Source: Methylocystaceae bacterium
Lineage (GTDB): Bacteria; Pseudomonadota; Alphaproteobacteria; Rhizobiales; Beijerinckiaceae
Length of the DNA stretch: 31,341 nt
Assembly: GCA_003152255.1 (NCBI GenBank)
Contig: PLZT01000146.1
Span: 1-31,341, forward strand
Direction of reading: 5' to 3'
Shown here: positions 24,372-31,341 of the stretch, piece after piece
Layout of the letters: each line of letters begins with the position of its first letter
Position numbering within the stretch: the first letter of the stretch is position 1
Made by a program: the position numbers and the translations under genes
The notes under the pieces: model-generated
The model's database searches: none
Told to the model about the DNA's origin: nothing
The model's input: only the letters and a program-made list of their open reading frames with translations

Positions 24372-25334
24372 TCAGCGCTTCGGCGGCGTTTGAGCCGGCG
24401 CCGGGGCCTTGCCCGCTCCCTGTTGGCTCAGCAATTGATCGAGGCGCGCGTCTTGCAACCCGGCCGCGCGCGCGCGGTCGCGCCATTGGACGGCTTCGGC
24501 GAGGTTCTTCTCGACGCCGCGCCCGTCCGCCAGAAGATAGGCGAGCCGGTTCTCCGCGACCGCGTTGCCCATCTCCGCCGCCTTGCGAAACAGCTTCGCG
24601 GCGGCGGCGAGATCGCGCTCGACGCCGGAGCCGTTGAATTCGAGGATCGCCAGTTCGACCATCGCGGCGGCGTGATTGTCGTCGACAGCGGCTTTGAACC
24701 ATTTCGCGGCCTCCCCGTCGTCCTTGGCGACGCCCTTGCCGTGCTTGTAGAGTTCGCCCAGCGCATATTTGGCGTCGGTGTCGCCAAGTTCGGCGGCGCG
24801 GCGGAAATACTCCGCCGCTCGCTCGAAATCGGCGTAGACGCCGTTATTGTCGAGCGCCATCTCGCCAAGCAGATTGATCGCGGCGGCGTGGTTTTGCGCC
24901 GCGGCCTTTTCAAGCCAGCCGCGGGCCGCCTCGCGCTCCTTGGGGCCGGGCGCGTCGGACAGCAGCGCGGCGCCATAGAGATAGTCCCCTTGCGCGCCGC
25001 CGGTTTCCGCCGCGCGCTTGAACCACTCCATCGCCTGCTTGTGGTCGCGCGCGACGCCGGCGCCCTCGGCGTAGAGCCTGCCGATCAGCGCCAGCGCCGC
25101 CGTATCCTTGGGATTTTCAACGACGCGCTTTTTCGCCTCGCGCATCGCGACGGCGTATTCGCCACGCTGATAGGCGCCGAAGGCCACATCGGGCGGCGGC
25201 GTCAGCGATGGCGGCGTCAGCGATGGCGGCGCGAGAGCCGGGGGCGCGGGCGGCGTGTTTTGCGCGGCGGTCGCGGCGGCGCAGGCGCTCAAAGCCAGCA
25301 AAAGGACGCAGAGGCGCGTCGCGACAAGTTTCAT
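24372..25334 (-). CDS. Sel1-repeat (SLR) lipoprotein or periplasmic protein
   Basis: The 320-residue protein starts MKLVATRLCVLLLALSAC, where LSAC is a lipobox; a signal-peptidase-I cut at ATAA is the alternative. A Pro-rich segment with a duplicated SLTPP follows. From about residue 75 there are at least six Sel1-like helical repeats (AxxWFKRAAETGGAQGDYLYG, ALGELYKHGKGVAKDDGEAAKWFKAA, VELAILEFNGSGVERDLA, RLAYLLADGRGVEKNLAEAVQW). Sel1 proteins act as scaffolds in envelope or signalling complexes. The start overlaps the stop of the ThiE-like gene by four bases (ATGA), so the two are coupled. Confidence 0.85.
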   Translation of the reverse strand: MKLVATRLCVLLLALSACAAATAAQNTPPAPPALAPPSLTPPSLTPPPDVAFGAYQRGEYAVAMREAKKRVVENPKDTAALALIGRLYAEGAGVARDHKQAMEWFKRAAETGGAQGDYLYGAALLSDAPGPKEREAARGWLEKAAAQNHAAAINLLGEMALDNNGVYADFERAAEYFRRAAELGDTDAKYALGELYKHGKGVAKDDGEAAKWFKAAVDDNHAAAMVELAILEFNGSGVERDLAAAAKLFRKAAEMGNAVAENRLAYLLADGRGVEKNLAEAVQWRDRARAAGLQDARLDQLLSQQGAGKAPAPAQTPPKR

Positions 25335-25954
25335 GCGCCCTGCTCCGCGATGGCGCGGCGCGCGTCGGCGATCGCCGCGGCGGGTCCGCGCGGATCGCTC
25401 CAGACGCAATCGCCGAGCATGACGAAATCCGCGCCGGCGGCGACGAGCGGCCCGACTTCTTCAAGGCTTCGCGCGAAGGCGACGCAGGGCGTGTTGAAGA
25501 TCTCCGCCCACCACGCGACCCGCTCCAGCAGCGCCGGCGCGTCCAGCGGCGCGGCGTCCTCGCCGAACAGCACGTAATCGGCGCCCGACTCGCCTGCGGT
25601 CATCGCTTCGTCGCGCGTCGCGAGGGCGCCCGCGCCGACGATATGGCGCGGCGAAAGACGCTTGATCGCGTCCTTCAGCGGCGCGCCGACGCCGGCGACA
25701 TGCGCGCCGTCCGCGCCGGCCTCCAGCGCCAGCGCCGGGGAGCCGTCGATCAGCAGCGCCGCGCCCTTCGCCTGCGCGGGCTCGGCGACCGCGCGAACGA
25801 GCCGCGCCGCCTGCGCGTCCTCCAGCGGCCCCAGCCGCAAGAGCAAGCTCGCGATGGCGGCGCTGGCCAGCGCCTCGCGCAGCGCGGGCAGAAAGGAGTC
25901 CGCCTCGGTAAGGACGGGCGTGACGAGGTAAAGGCCGGGGCTTGGATCGGACAT
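25331..25954 (-). CDS. ThiE/TenI-like protein
   Basis: The 207-residue TIM-barrel protein starts MSDPSPGLYLVTPV (LYLVTP is the first strand of thiamine phosphate synthases). It has GADGAHV, GAGALATRDEAMTAGESGADYVLFGE, and a final GADFVMLGDCVW. The order resembles thiamine-phosphate synthase (ThiE) and the TenI aminase-related group. The usual TxTK pyrophosphate-binding signature is not evident, so I leave the symbol blank; it may be a paralogue of changed function. A longer in-frame extension exists upstream but has no family character. It is coupled to the Sel1 gene by a 4-bp overlap. Confidence 0.75.
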   Translation of the reverse strand: MSDPSPGLYLVTPVLTEADSFLPALREALASAAIASLLLRLGPLEDAQAARLVRAVAEPAQAKGAALLIDGSPALALEAGADGAHVAGVGAPLKDAIKRLSPRHIVGAGALATRDEAMTAGESGADYVLFGEDAAPLDAPALLERVAWWAEIFNTPCVAFARSLEEVGPLVAAGADFVMLGDCVWSDPRGPAAAIADARRAIAEQGA

Positions 25955-26128
25955 GTTTCTCGCCTGGGAAAGTGACGCGTCAAGGTCTCTTACGTCGCGC
26001 GAGACCGCGGCGAAAGAGCGGCGGAGGGATTTTCGCGTTCGAGGGGGTGGAGCAACCAACGAACAAATGTTTATTGCTCCACGGAACAAAGATTTGGATC
26101 GCCATTGCGGACGGCCGCCATAGATAGG

Positions 26129-26485
26129 ATGGCGGAGGATAGTGGAATTGAATGGTCGGATGCTATCTTCGTCATTCTTCTTGGGATGGCGGGGAGGGTC
26201 GAGGCCCAGTCGTGGACCGGGAACGCGGCCTTCTACACTCTCAAGGGTCGCACAGCGAGTGGCGGCCACGCGACGGAATTCACCGCCGCCCACCGGAATT
26301 TGCCGCTTGGCTCCAAAGTCCGCGTAACTAACCTGCGCAACCATCGTTCGGTCGTCGTGACAATCACCGACCGTGGGCCGTTTACCGGAGGTCGCGTGAT
26401 AGACGTATCGAAAAAAGCGGCGCAAGCCTTGGATTTCCGCTCCGCTGGCGTGGCCCGCGTGCGCGTCGAAGTATTGGCGAACTAA
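26129..26485 (+). CDS. RlpA-like double-psi beta-barrel protein
   Basis: The 118-residue protein has a weak signal-like N-terminus (AIFVILLGMAGRVEAQS) followed by the RlpA domain: AAFYTLKGRTASGG, AHRNLPLGSKVRVTNLRN, VVVTITDRGPF, GRVIDVSKKAAQALDF. The conserved aspartate that binds or cleaves naked glycans is present in TDRGPF. RlpA proteins cut peptidoglycan glycan strands lacking stem peptides, or bind them at septa. There is no SPOR domain, and the start is uncertain: ATG 26129 has a poor ribosome site and a TTG at 26105 is possible. Confidence 0.8.
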   Translation: MAEDSGIEWSDAIFVILLGMAGRVEAQSWTGNAAFYTLKGRTASGGHATEFTAAHRNLPLGSKVRVTNLRNHRSVVVTITDRGPFTGGRVIDVSKKAAQALDFRSAGVARVRVEVLAN

Positions 26486-26495
26486 TCGGGCTGTC

Positions 26496-26615
26496 GTGAG
26501 CTACACGCGGCTTCGCTTTGCAGCCGAGCATATCGAGGAGTTCGACATTAACGACGTGAAGGTCGAAGGCGTTCTACCCGATCACCGCCGCCGACTTCTT
26601 CGAAGGGAGGCGTGA
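26496..26615 (+). CDS. possible 39-residue ORF
   Basis: GTG-initiated, encoding MSYTRLRFAAEHIEEFD continuing to LLRREA, with GC-rich third positions. Its stop precedes the ATG of the next small ORF by two bases, so the two may be coupled. No ribosome site is clear. It may be a relic of a larger gene. Confidence 0.3.
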   Translation: MSYTRLRFAAEHIEEFDINDVKVEGVLPDHRRRLLRREA

Positions 26616-26617
26616 GC

Positions 26618-26809
26618 ATGGCGACGATTCTCGAATGCATCGACGATCTAGGCCGCGTCAAAGCGCGCGCGTGGCTCTTGAAGTTCGCGCTCGTTCACAT
26701 AGGCGTAGCGACGCGCTTGGACGCGCTCGAAGCCACGAACAAGGAAGGACGCCATCCGACTAGGGCCAGCCGCTCTTGCCTCGCCGAGTCGCCTCGCCTT
26801 CTCAAATGA
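26618..26809 (+). CDS. possible small protein, 63 residues
   Basis: ATG at 26618 with GGGAGG upstream, encoding MATILECIDDLGRVKARAWLLKFALVH, a plausible helical start, then a Ser/Arg-rich end. No family is recognised. The neighbouring ORF overlaps the ribosome site, so it could be translated from one message. Confidence 0.35.
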   Translation: MATILECIDDLGRVKARAWLLKFALVHIGVATRLDALEATNKEGRHPTRASRSCLAESPRLLK

Positions 26810-26934
26810 TCTTTGAGTAGTTTCCGAGTCTCCCGCCGACGGCGAATCAGTGGTTACCTAAGGTGAGATAGCGCGGAGTGGGTCGCCTCGAAGGACGCGG
26901 GAACCACGTCGAGACACTGAAAAGGTCGGACATC

Positions 26935-27021
26935 ATGGATACTCAGACACTTCTCATCATTGTCATTCTTTTTCTCATCCTTGGCGGAGGGGGCTGGTAC
27001 GGTCGGGGACGCTGGTTTTAG
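26935..27021 (+). CDS. 28-residue hydrophobic protein
   Basis: ATG 26935 encodes MDTQTLLIIVILFLILGG followed by a Gly-rich aromatic tail (GGWYGRGRWF). The single membrane span and the GGGG-WYGRGR tail recall the very short hydrophobic proteins found widely in rhizobia, whose function is unknown. AAGG lies 9 bases upstream. A short length and few competing signals limit certainty. Confidence 0.6.
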   Translation: MDTQTLLIIVILFLILGGGGWYGRGRWF

Positions 27022-27322
27022 GCACCCTCTGGAAATGGTTGGGGACGTTGCGTCTCGAACTTTGGGAGATCGTCTGGCTGTCCCCGTAGGTATCATTTCG
27101 GTTGGAACGCGCACGGCTGCATCCCATACTGACGCCGTGATCGTTCGACCTTAAAGGCTGAAAGGCCCGCCGCACATCCCGGCGGCCCTTGTCGTGTCTG
27201 GATAATCAGACCGAGAGTGAGACGCATCCCTTCGTCGCCATATCGCCTTATGGCGCAATGGCGACCGCGAAATTCTCCGCGCTCAAACCGCAAAACAAGG
27301 TTTCAAGCGTCAGGTTTTAACC
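27022..27322. other. 301-bp convergent intergenic stretch
   Basis: Contains a GC-rich inverted repeat (GGCCCGCCG/CGGCGGCCC, about 27163-27188) that could act as a weak bidirectional terminator between the small hydrophobic gene and the convergent GNAT gene. Nothing else is seen. Confidence 0.4.
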
Positions 27323-28573
27323 CTAGCTTTCCTTGCGCGCGAGCAGGCGCAGGTAGACGCGCTTCGCGCTCGCCCGCAGTCCCCGGCGCAGCGTGTCGAA
27401 ACGGCAAGCCGCGTCGAAACCGACCGCGCCGCGCGACTGGACCGCCACGTCGGCGATGGCGACGCGATCCGGCCAGAAGCGGTCGATCATCGGGTGATTG
27501 GCTATGGCGCAGGAGTCGGTCATGTCGATGTCGGCGCGCGCCGCTTGCGCCCGCGTCAGTTCATACAGCAGATGAATCCCCGGCGCCTGCGCGCGAAATT
27601 CCTCGTCGAAGGCGATCTTCCAGAAATAGGCGCGGCCGCGGCTCTCGATCACGACGCCCATCGCCAGCGGACGGCCGGCCAGCGTCAGCCGGGCGACGCG
27701 GCACTTGCCCTCGCGCGCCAGCAACCGCGTCGCGCCGCGCGAAAAGGCCGACAGCGCGGGATGCGCCAGCAGCGCGCCGCTCTTGCCTTTCCATCCCGAG
27801 GATTCGAGCGTCAGAAACTGCTCCAGCGCGTCGCGCACTTCCCTCGGCGACGTGACAATCGAAAATTCCACCGCGCCCTGTTCGGCGAGCCGGCGCCGGC
27901 GGCGCCGCAAATCCTTGAGCGCCTTCTTTCCCGCGCCGCGCGTCCATAATTCGTCCGGGTCGGAGCCCGGCGCGAGCATCGCGCGCTCGAACCGCTCGAG
28001 CGTCACGGCGGCCCGGCCGGAGCGCCGCGCCGCGGCCAGCAGCGCCCGGTGAAGCGGGCCATCCTCGACGAGGCGCGGAAAGACGACGCCGGCCGCCGGC
28101 CCCGATTTGGCGAGCCCGTCCAGAAAGCGCTCCAGCACGTCCTCGGCGCAATCGCGATCCAGCAAGGGCGCCGCCAGCGCGGTCTGCTTGTCGAGCCAGA
28201 GCCGGGCGAGCCCGCCGCCCGGCATCGCGCCCGCCGGCGCCAGCGCGAACAGGCCGACCAGCCGCCGCGCCTCTCCAAGATGGACGCCCTCGCGCCAGAC
28301 GCCGACGAAGCGCGGGCGGGATCGGGCGGGCGCATGCCGCGCCAGTTGCAAGGCGAAGCCGGGTTCGAGGAAGGCGTTGGGTTCGAGCGAACGCCCAGCG
28401 AGGTCGCGCCAGGCGTCGTAATTGTCGTCAAGCTGTTCGACGCTCAGCGTCCCCATCCAAAATCCGTCCCCTAAAACGCCCTCGCCCGCCACCCGCCTCA
28501 GCCTCGGCCGCGCATAGCCCAAACTCGCGGCGGGGGCGGAGACGGAATTCGCGATCCAAAACGGCGCCGTCAT
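27323..28573 (-). CDS. GNAT/BioF2-like acetyltransferase
   Basis: The 416-residue protein fits the BioF2-like (PF13480) acyltransferase family: an N-terminal half with NAFLEPGFALQLARHA and VGVWREGVHLGEARRLVGLFAL, a basic linker (ALKDLRRRRRRLAEQG), and a second GNAT-like lobe. The second lobe has FLTLESSGWKGKSG, ALSAFSRGATRLLA, RVARLTLAGRPLAMGVVIESRGRAYFWKIAFDEEF and PGIHLLYELT. Members are used in exopolysaccharide or cellulose biosynthesis and in FemAB-like reactions. The start at 28573 has AGGAG about nine bases upstream. No polysaccharide genes flank it, so the substrate is open. Confidence 0.75.
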   Translation of the reverse strand: MTAPFWIANSVSAPAASLGYARPRLRRVAGEGVLGDGFWMGTLSVEQLDDNYDAWRDLAGRSLEPNAFLEPGFALQLARHAPARSRPRFVGVWREGVHLGEARRLVGLFALAPAGAMPGGGLARLWLDKQTALAAPLLDRDCAEDVLERFLDGLAKSGPAAGVVFPRLVEDGPLHRALLAAARRSGRAAVTLERFERAMLAPGSDPDELWTRGAGKKALKDLRRRRRRLAEQGAVEFSIVTSPREVRDALEQFLTLESSGWKGKSGALLAHPALSAFSRGATRLLAREGKCRVARLTLAGRPLAMGVVIESRGRAYFWKIAFDEEFRAQAPGIHLLYELTRAQAARADIDMTDSCAIANHPMIDRFWPDRVAIADVAVQSRGAVGFDAACRFDTLRRGLRASAKRVYLRLLARKES

Positions 28574-28714
28574 CGGGAGCGCTCCTATTGTAATCCTGTT
28601 TTGGGCCGGGGGCGCGAAATTTCGGGACAGAAGCGCCGCGTGGACCTCTCGGAGCGCGAGCGCTTCAAATCGCGGACCAGCGCGAAATGCGGGCTAGCGG
28701 GTCGGCCCGCGCCT

Positions 28715-28738
28715 CACCCTCCCCTCGAGGGAAGGGTG
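28715..28738. repeat. solitary REP-like palindrome
   Basis: CACCCTCCCCTCGAGGGAAGGGTG, one mismatch from perfect, is a single unit of the palindrome type that flanks the element at 1142-1310. It lies in the leader of the L,D-transpeptidase gene. Confidence 0.55.
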
Positions 28739-28798
28739 AAGGCGCGGGGCTGCGCATGGGCTCTGGATTTTCGCGCCGCGGCGTGGTTATCTTTGGCC

Positions 28799-29365
28799 AT
28801 GGCGCGTGAACTGTCCCGCTTTCTTATCCTGCTCGCCGCGCTGGCCTGCTCCGCCGCGCCCGCGCTTGCGAAGGTGGGTATTCGCGTCGACCTCGGCCGG
28901 CAGCGCATCACAATCGTCAAGAACAACGAGCCGCCGATCGTCTGGAAAATTTCCAGCGGGCGCCCCGGCTATGAGACGCCGACCGGGCGCTTCATCATGC
29001 AGCGCATGGACGCCGATCATTTTTCCGACGAATACGACCAGGCGCCCATGCCTTACGCGATCTTCTTCTCGCGCGGGCTCGCCATCCACGGCGCCACTCA
29101 GCCCGGGCTGGGCCGGCCGGCCTCGCATGGCTGCGTGCGGCTGTCGGTGGACCACGCCCGCGATCTCTACGAATGGGTCGAGCAATATGGCGCCGGCCCG
29201 ATCGAAATCACCGGCGACGCGACCAGCTTCGCGCAATTGCAGGACGACGAACCGCAGCCGCGGCGCAACGGCGGCAAGCGCGCCCGCCGGCGCGACATCG
29301 ACGACGAGCCGCCCGTCCTCGATCGCTATTACGACTATTACGATCGAATCATACGCGCGCGGTGA
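28799..29365 (+). CDS. L,D-transpeptidase (YkuD domain)
   Basis: The 188-residue protein has a signal peptide (MARELSRFLILLAALACSAAPALA) and one YkuD domain with the conserved IHGATQ (H97) and SHGCVRLS (catalytic C112). It forms 3-3 peptidoglycan cross-links or attaches proteins to the wall, acting in the periplasm. The C-terminus is arginine-rich and ends YYDYYDRIIRAR. The ATG at 28799 is the only start giving a normal signal peptide, although its ribosome site is weak. A palindrome (28715-28738) lies in the leader. Confidence 0.9.
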   Translation: MARELSRFLILLAALACSAAPALAKVGIRVDLGRQRITIVKNNEPPIVWKISSGRPGYETPTGRFIMQRMDADHFSDEYDQAPMPYAIFFSRGLAIHGATQPGLGRPASHGCVRLSVDHARDLYEWVEQYGAGPIEITGDATSFAQLQDDEPQPRRNGGKRARRRDIDDEPPVLDRYYDYYDRIIRAR

Positions 29366-29402
29366 GCGCCGGCGGAACTGGCGAACCCGGCGCGCGCGGC
29401 TA

Positions 29403-29554
29403 CCTCTCCCCGCTCGCGGGGAGAGGGTTGGGGTGAGGGGCCGGGGCCCAGTGCGCAATGCCGACGCGCCCCGGGAATTCCGCCGGCGTGATCGACATCC
29501 GGGGCGAATACCCCAAGCCCCTCACCCTGCCCTCTCCCCGCGAGCCGGGAGAGG
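29403..29554 (+). repeat. composite palindromic element, copy C
   Basis: Hairpin CCTCTCCCCGC/GCGGGGAGAGG (29403-29426), TTGGGGTGAGGGGCCGGGG, a ~50-nt spacer, GGGGCGAATACCCCAAG, CCCCTCACCCT, hairpin (29531-29554). At 152 bp it has the same length as copy B. It lies between the L,D-transpeptidase and O-methyltransferase genes, reading in the same direction. Confidence 0.75.
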
Positions 29555-29608
29555 CGATAACGCGGCGAGATCGCCGTGCTTTTTCTCAACGCTCCCGAAG
29601 GGCTGGCC

Positions 29609-30274
29609 ATGCAAGAAAACGACTGGATCGCCTCGGACCGCTTCATCGAGGATCATCTCATCCGCTCCGCCGAGGCGCAGGGCGAAACCCTGCGCGCCAA
29701 CGCCGCCGCCGGCCTGCCGAAAATCGATGTTTCCACCGCGCAGGGAAAATTCCTGCATCTGCTGGCGCTCGCCATCGGCGCGCGGCGAATCCTGGAGATT
29801 GGAACGCTCGGCGGCTTTTCCACGGTCTGGCTGGCGCGGGCGCTGGGGCCGGACGGCAGGATCGTGACGCTGGAGTTCGACCCCAAGCACGCCGAGGTCG
29901 CGCGCGCCAATCTCGCCCGCGAGGGCGTTAGCGCGCGGGTCGACCTGCGCGTCGGCGTGGCGCTCGATCTGCTGCCCAAGCTGCGGGACGAGGGCTTTGG
30001 TCCGGTCGATCTCGCCTTCATCGACGCCGATAAGGAAAACAACGCCAATTACTTCGATTGGGCGCTCGAATTTTCCCGTCCGGGCGGGCTGATCGTCGTC
30101 GACAATGTGATCCGCGCCGGCGCGGTCGCCGACCTCGCGAACATGGACCCGATGGCGGTCGGGAGCCGCGCGCTGTTCGACCGGGTGGCCGACAACAAGC
30201 GCGTGACCGCGACGGCGCTGCAAACCGTGGGAACGAAGGGCTGGGACGGCTTTTTGATCGCGAGGGTGAATTAA
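29609..30274 (+). CDS. SAM-dependent O-methyltransferase (catechol/caffeoyl-CoA type)
   Basis: From the ATG at 29609 (MQENDWIASDRF, GAAGGG upstream) the protein has 221 residues. It has the Methyltransf_3 fold with the SAM-binding motif LEIGTLGGFSTVWLARAL, an acidic end of strand 2 (VTLEFD), and a metal- and substrate-binding block FIDADKENNANYFDW followed by VVDNVIRAG. These are the cation-dependent O-methyltransferase landmarks, including the aspartate of FIDAD and the DN pair. The substrate is unknown. It follows copy C of the composite repeat, and a decayed copy (D) follows it. Confidence 0.88.
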   Translation: MQENDWIASDRFIEDHLIRSAEAQGETLRANAAAGLPKIDVSTAQGKFLHLLALAIGARRILEIGTLGGFSTVWLARALGPDGRIVTLEFDPKHAEVARANLAREGVSARVDLRVGVALDLLPKLRDEGFGPVDLAFIDADKENNANYFDWALEFSRPGGLIVVDNVIRAGAVADLANMDPMAVGSRALFDRVADNKRVTATALQTVGTKGWDGFLIARVN

Positions 30275-30286
30275 ATGAGCCCGCGA

Positions 30287-30431
30287 CCCTCTCCCCGCGT
30301 ACGAGGAGAGGGACTGGGCGAGGGGCCGGCTAGGTGCCGCAAGGCCGGCGTCCCCCACGCAATTCGCGCCACTGAAATATTACGCCCGGGAGTTGCTCCG
30401 GGGCTCGCCGCCCCCGCCCTCTCGCGGGGAG
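30287..30431 (+). repeat. composite palindromic element, copy D (degenerate)
   Basis: CCCTCTCC/GGAGAGGG (30287-30312) is followed by a GGGCGAGGGGCCGG block. Much farther on a decayed counterpart of the right half (GGGCTCGCC, GCCCTCTCGCGGGG) ends near 30431. It lies downstream of the O-methyltransferase gene in the same orientation as copies A-C relative to transcription. Confidence 0.5.
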
Positions 30432-30525
30432 CGACGAGGGGCGAAGGCGGGCGATGTCGTTTAGCCAACCAGAGCTTCGCAAATCTTTCCGTCAAACCAA
30501 TGGGTTCGCCAATCGGTTGGCGAAG

Positions 30526-30960
30526 TCAGGCGAGCTCCGGCGCCGGCTCTTGCGGCGCTTCGGCGTTCTCGCGCGACAGCAGGGCGCCGTCGGGGCCGAA
30601 AAACTCGGCTTCGACCTTGTTGCCGCTGTCGTCGTAGCGCCAGTGGATGCGCGCCGCGCCGAGGCCCTTGCGAGGGGTCGGCTTGCCGTCGGTGTTGTAA
30701 TAGGCCTCTTCGACCTGATTGCCGCGGCGGTCGTAGCTGCGGGCGATGCGCGCGGCGCCGAGGCTCTTGCGCTTGATCGGCCGTCCGTCGGCGCCGAAAT
30801 AGCTCTCGACCACCTCGACGTTACGCGGCGCGGCCTCGTTTGGCGCCGGGGCCGGCCCGGCCTCGCCCGCCAGCGCCGATTTGCGCGGACGTCCGCGGCG
30901 GGCGGGAACCCCGACCGCGCTCGCGGCCTCCATATTCCTGGGTTGATATGCGTAGTCCAT
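30526..30960 (-). CDS. repeat protein with AT-hook-like motif
   Basis: The 144-residue protein starts MDYAYQPRNMEAASA with AAGG upstream. A GRPRK motif (PARRGRPRKSA) resembles an AT-hook and may bind DNA or be a simple basic patch. Two and a half repeats of about 36 residues follow: YFGADGRPIKRKSLGAARIARSYDRRGNQVEE, then YYNTDGKPTPRKGLGAARIHWRYDDSGNKVEA, then FFGPDGALL. The repeat has a YD-x-GN core like YD/Rhs-type beta strands. No signal peptide. Family unknown. Confidence 0.6.
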   Translation of the reverse strand: MDYAYQPRNMEAASAVGVPARRGRPRKSALAGEAGPAPAPNEAAPRNVEVVESYFGADGRPIKRKSLGAARIARSYDRRGNQVEEAYYNTDGKPTPRKGLGAARIHWRYDDSGNKVEAEFFGPDGALLSRENAEAPQEPAPELA

Positions 30961-31127
30961 GATCCGCTGACCTTGATGCAAACCGGTCGCCGCTTTGCCG
31001 CGGGCTGGCGCCCTGCTCGTGGAGCGCGGCGGGACACGCGTCCCGCGACTGGTTCTAAGAATACGATAGCGCCGTCGCATCCCGCCGGGATCGACAAACG
31101 CGACACGTTACGGCCTCGCGGCCATCG

Positions 31128-31341
31128 TCAGAGAATGGAGATTGGCGGCGCTCTCGAGCCGACGGGCAGCGTCGGCCGGGGCGAGAAAGCGTCTGTCTCC
31201 TCGCCGGACCATGCGTCCTGCGCATGGGAAATCCGGGCGAGCGCTTCCTCCCAGGAGGAAGCCGGCGGGACGCCGCCGGAACAATGGAAGACGCAACATT
31301 GATCGGCATGGGCGCGCCTTGGCGCCGGCGCCGACGGATCG
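31128..31341 (-). CDS. C-terminal end of an unidentified gene (cut by window edge)
   Basis: A reading frame open from the right edge ends at TGA 31128-31130. It encodes 70 residues including HADQCCVFHCSGG and SWEEALARISHAQDAW. Third codon positions are GC-rich, as in real genes here, but the fragment matches no family that I know. Other frames of this stretch have less natural composition. Confidence 0.35.
   Translation of the reverse strand, partial: DPSAPAPRRAHADQCCVFHCSGGVPPASSWEEALARISHAQDAWSGEETDAFSPRPTLPVGSRAPPISIL

Noticed and set aside
24264..25577. 437-codon open frame on the plus strand
   Set aside because: Antisense to the Sel1-repeat gene and part of the ThiE-like gene; no recognisable protein features.
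30454..31302. 282-codon plus-strand frame
   Set aside because: Mostly antisense to the AT-hook repeat protein; no ribosome site and unnatural composition.
1..31341. CRISPR array, rRNA or tRNA genes
   Set aside because: No regularly spaced repeats and no conserved rRNA or tRNA sequence found on either strand by reading.

Overview
This is a high-GC alphaproteobacterial chromosome segment. The best lineage clue is the gene at 13201-13626. It encodes a Tat-exported four-helix-bundle protein with 13 cysteines, the pattern of the copper storage protein Csp1 first described from the methanotroph Methylosinus trichosporium. Together with the def-fmt-truA order, an ExaC-type aldehyde dehydrogenase and the codon use, it suggests a type II methanotroph (Methylosinus/Methylocystis group). 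That assignment is inference: no methane monooxygenase or methanol dehydrogenase gene lies in the window.

Layout. 1-2900: minus-strand housekeeping genes, with a cut alpha/beta hydrolase followed (against the coordinate order) by truA, fmt and def. A structured palindromic element separates fmt from truA, and two hairpins lie upstream of def. 3200-4500: an IS110-type insertion sequence with subterminal inverted repeats and a candidate guide-RNA region. 4775-5712: a TPR gene broken by two single-base insertions. 5980-10650: an accessory, secretion-oriented block with orphan tadE/tadG and four exported proteins of unknown function, three of them small and cysteine-containing. 11160-13630: acetaldehyde dehydrogenase, its DUF779 partner and Csp1. 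13870-15580: small membrane proteins, including a tandem gene duplication. 15780-17640: LemA and an M48 membrane protease. 17640-19600: an AT-richer island with a free-standing DnaA domain I protein and an AT-rich orphan gene.

19620-25950 (minus strand): a CLC chloride/proton antiporter, a PHB-depolymerase-type esterase led by a ribbon-helix-helix regulator with a probable operator, an HSL-type hydrolase, a Sel1-repeat lipoprotein and a ThiE-like protein. 26100-27020: an RlpA-like protein and very small ORFs. 27320-31341: a GNAT/BioF2-like protein, an L,D-transpeptidase, a SAM-dependent O-methyltransferase, a repeat protein with an AT-hook-like motif, and the end of a gene cut by the right edge.

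Three composite palindromic elements of about 140-150 bp, plus one decayed copy, sit between co-directional genes or just downstream of a gene. All have the same orientation relative to transcription. No tRNA, rRNA or CRISPR array was found. The features most worth following up are the stand-alone DnaA domain I gene with its upstream palindrome, the IS110 element's non-coding end, the cysteine-rich secreted proteins beside the Tad genes, and the composite repeats.
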